Origin: Myroides sp. 1354
GTDB taxonomy: Bacteria > Bacteroidota > Bacteroidia > Flavobacteriales > Flavobacteriaceae
Assembly: GCF_030324495.1 (NCBI RefSeq)
Contig: NZ_JACAGN010000015.1
Coordinates: forward strand, 1-64,000
Direction: 5' to 3'
Length of the DNA stretch: 64,000 nucleotides
The translations under genes were made by a program, and so were the position numbers. The notes beneath the pieces were generated by a model, which saw only the letters and a list, made by a program, of their open reading frames with translations, did not search any database and was not told the origin of the DNA. Each line of letters opens with the position of its first letter. The stretch's first letter is position 1. This document shows positions 62,298 to 64,000 of this stretch, piece by piece.

Positions 62298-63821
62298 CTA
62301 GTTTTCAAAAATATTCATCTTTTCTTCATAAATCGGACTTGATAGGCTCAAAAAATGGAGTACGCTGTGAAAAACGTGGTGTTGAGATAATAAGGGATTG
62401 GTTTTGAGTTTGATAGCATCGTCTGATACCCAAACAATAAACGGAATTTCATATTGCTCTTTAGGCGCAAGTTTCATCGGCAATCCGTGCATATACAAGT
62501 TTTTTTCTCCCAGTGATTCTCCGTGATCTGAAACAAATAATAAGGTACTTTTGAAATCCGTTAAGGTTTTGAGATCCTCAATGACTCGATGTAATAAATA
62601 GTCGGTATATACGATGGTATTATCATAAGCGTTAATTAATGCTTCTGAAGAACAATTAGCCAGATCTACACTAGTACAAACGGGGGTAAATACTTCAAAA
62701 TTAGAAGGATATTTGGTGTTATATGACGGACCGTGACTGGTACTAGTATGCAAAACAACTAAGATTTTGTTTTTCGTACTGGCTAAGATATCCGCTTTGA
62801 GGTTGGTTAACAAGATTTCGTCATATTGACAATTGTCGCCTTTGCATAACTGTCTTAGTTCCTCTTTGCTTTGATAATTTGCTATATGAACAGGAGGTTC
62901 ACCCCAATTCGTTGTTTTCCAAATGACCTCAACTTGATTGCGATAGAGGTAATTGGGAAGTATTTCATATAAATCTGAACTGTCTTTGTGTTCTAATATA
63001 CTCTTTACACCTGCTGTGGTATAGGTAGCCGATGAATTCGCATCAAAGTGATGGATGTTTGCTGTTTGAGCGAGTAGGGGATTGGTGTTTTTCTCATAAC
63101 CATATAAGGAAAAATTCTGTCTTCTGGCAGATTCGCCAATGACTAAGACGACGATTGATTTTTCCTCATTTGTAATCGTTGCATCCGGTAATAAGATTTC
63201 CTTTTTGTTTTTTTGTGCTTCGTGAATATAAAAGAGTGCTGTATTTACGGTATAAGACCAAGGCATGGCTAATCCTCCTAATTGTTTGGAGTGTTTGTCA
63301 ATCCAAAGCAGTTGATTGGCATTGAGTACAACAAGACTAAGCATTATAACTAAGGCTAATCCAGAACGTTTAAAAAAGATTTTCCACGATTCGCGCTGAA
63401 TGGAAATACGCCAAAGGACGATGCAAGGTAAAACACCCAATAAGAAGAAGTACAACAGGAGTTTGAACGAGAAAAAGCTGCTTGATTCTTCTGTATTGGT
63501 ATTGAGAATATTGCCAATCATACTTTCATCTATAATGACGCCATAGGTGTGAATAAAGTAAACGGAAAGGGCATTGAGTATAAAGAAGATAGATAACAGT
63601 ATTTTACCTACACGACGGGAAGTGGATAGCAAGAGGTAAAAGGCAAAGAAGTTTGCTGTTACCATAAGAAACAGTAAACTAAAGGAAAAAAGGAGTTGAC
63701 GCAGTGTACCCGTTTCCATCTCTTGAAAGACAAAATTGAAAAAAGCAAGGTGATAGAGTGCAGTGTTAGTGATACTCATCCCTAATGCGATATGACTGGT
63801 TTGACGATTATTTTTGAACAT
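62298..63821 (-). CDS. EptA-type phosphoethanolamine transferase
   Basis: The 507-residue enzyme has five N-terminal membrane spans (about 12-185) and a periplasmic alkaline-phosphatase-like domain with zinc ligands in VIGESARRQN near 228, nucleophile Thr in SSATYTTAGVKS near 268, and SDHGESLGE near 450. It adds phosphoethanolamine to lipid A or other envelope glycans, a reaction linked to polymyxin tolerance. Overlaps the upstream gene by 14 bases. Confidence 0.88.
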   Translation of the reverse strand: MFKNNRQTSHIALGMSITNTALYHLAFFNFVFQEMETGTLRQLLFSFSLLFLMVTANFFAFYLLLSTSRRVGKILLSIFFILNALSVYFIHTYGVIIDESMIGNILNTNTEESSSFFSFKLLLYFFLLGVLPCIVLWRISIQRESWKIFFKRSGLALVIMLSLVVLNANQLLWIDKHSKQLGGLAMPWSYTVNTALFYIHEAQKNKKEILLPDATITNEEKSIVVLVIGESARRQNFSLYGYEKNTNPLLAQTANIHHFDANSSATYTTAGVKSILEHKDSSDLYEILPNYLYRNQVEVIWKTTNWGEPPVHIANYQSKEELRQLCKGDNCQYDEILLTNLKADILASTKNKILVVLHTSTSHGPSYNTKYPSNFEVFTPVCTSVDLANCSSEALINAYDNTIVYTDYLLHRVIEDLKTLTDFKSTLLFVSDHGESLGEKNLYMHGLPMKLAPKEQYEIPFIVWVSDDAIKLKTNPLLSQHHVFHSVLHFLSLSSPIYEEKMNIFEN

Positions 63822-64000
63822 AAATTTTTACAATTTTATACGATGAATAACACAAGCTTCCTAATGCGCAATAGTAAATAAAGAGGTTTTCTTCTAAGAT
63901 TCTAAAAATCAAAACAATACTACAAGATAGAAATAACAGGAAAAATAAAGGGTAGTATTTTTTGTTGTAAATCCACGGCCATAGGCTGTATTTTTGTGTA
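63808..64000 (-). CDS. Partial membrane protein upstream of the transferase
   Basis: The C-terminal 63 codons of a frame entering from the right edge: two hydrophobic helices (YPLFFLLFLSCSIVLIF and LFIYYCALGSLCYSS) and end KIVKIYVQK. Probably in one operon with the transferase. Its family cannot be decided from this part. Confidence 0.5.
   Translation of the reverse strand, partial: TQKYSLWPWIYNKKYYPLFFLLFLSCSIVLIFRILEENLFIYYCALGSLCYSSYKIVKIYVQK

Overview
The window is chromosomal DNA of a Bacteroidota bacterium, most likely a Flavobacteriaceae of the Myroides type (inferred from AT-rich genes, lipobox-rich secreted proteins, a Sec/lipoprotein-type nosZ cluster, LytTR regulation and flavobacterial family signatures; the genus is a guess). 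It has three parts: a host respiratory locus on the left, a Mu-like transposable prophage in the middle, and a repeat-rich host accessory and envelope region on the right.

Left host part (1-13559). A minus-strand clade II nos cluster (nosZ, cytochrome c, membrane protein, nosL, nosD, nosF, nosY) encodes nitrous oxide reduction. It diverges from a four-gene plus-strand module for a divergent C-family (cbb3-like) haem-copper oxidase: catalytic subunit with a long N-terminal extension, a di-haem CcoO-like cytochrome, and two small membrane proteins. A Crp/Fnr-type palindrome lies between the two. About 2.5 kb of intergenic DNA with tandem and dispersed repeats follows, interrupted by one lipoprotein gene.

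Prophage (about 13560-49914, 36.4 kb). The ends share a 13-bp terminal inverted repeat (12 matches) beginning TG, and the element splits a small lipoprotein gene (N-terminus at 13385-13559, C-terminus from 49915). From right to left it has an S24-type repressor with three palindromic operators, a Ner-like gene, MuA-like transposase, MuB-like ATPase, a RecA-like ATPase, DUF3164, and a diversity-generating retroelement (DGR) with two variable-region genes, one template repeat and a reverse transcriptase. GemA-like and many small early genes follow, then a rightward packaging and head block (terminase, portal, MuF fused to a metalloprotease-like domain, gpG) and a leftward block (protease/scaffold, capsid, sheath, tube, G/GT chaperones, tape measure, baseplate, endolysin, u-spanin-like protein, and a fibre ending in an M14 carboxypeptidase domain).

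Right host part (49915-64000). It starts with an array of apparent orphan immunity genes interleaved with toxin-tail scraps. A thioredoxin-like protein, an atypical tRNA, phosphatidylserine decarboxylase, a MocR-type regulator, DUF1697, a beta-barrel protein, an eightfold palindromic tandem repeat, a LytS/LytTR two-component pair, a porin-like protein and an EptA-type phosphoethanolamine transferase follow.

The most notable system is the DGR. 26 of the 28 differences between its template and two variable repeats fall at template adenines, and its targets are small early-region proteins of a Bacteroidota-wide family, not the tail fibre.
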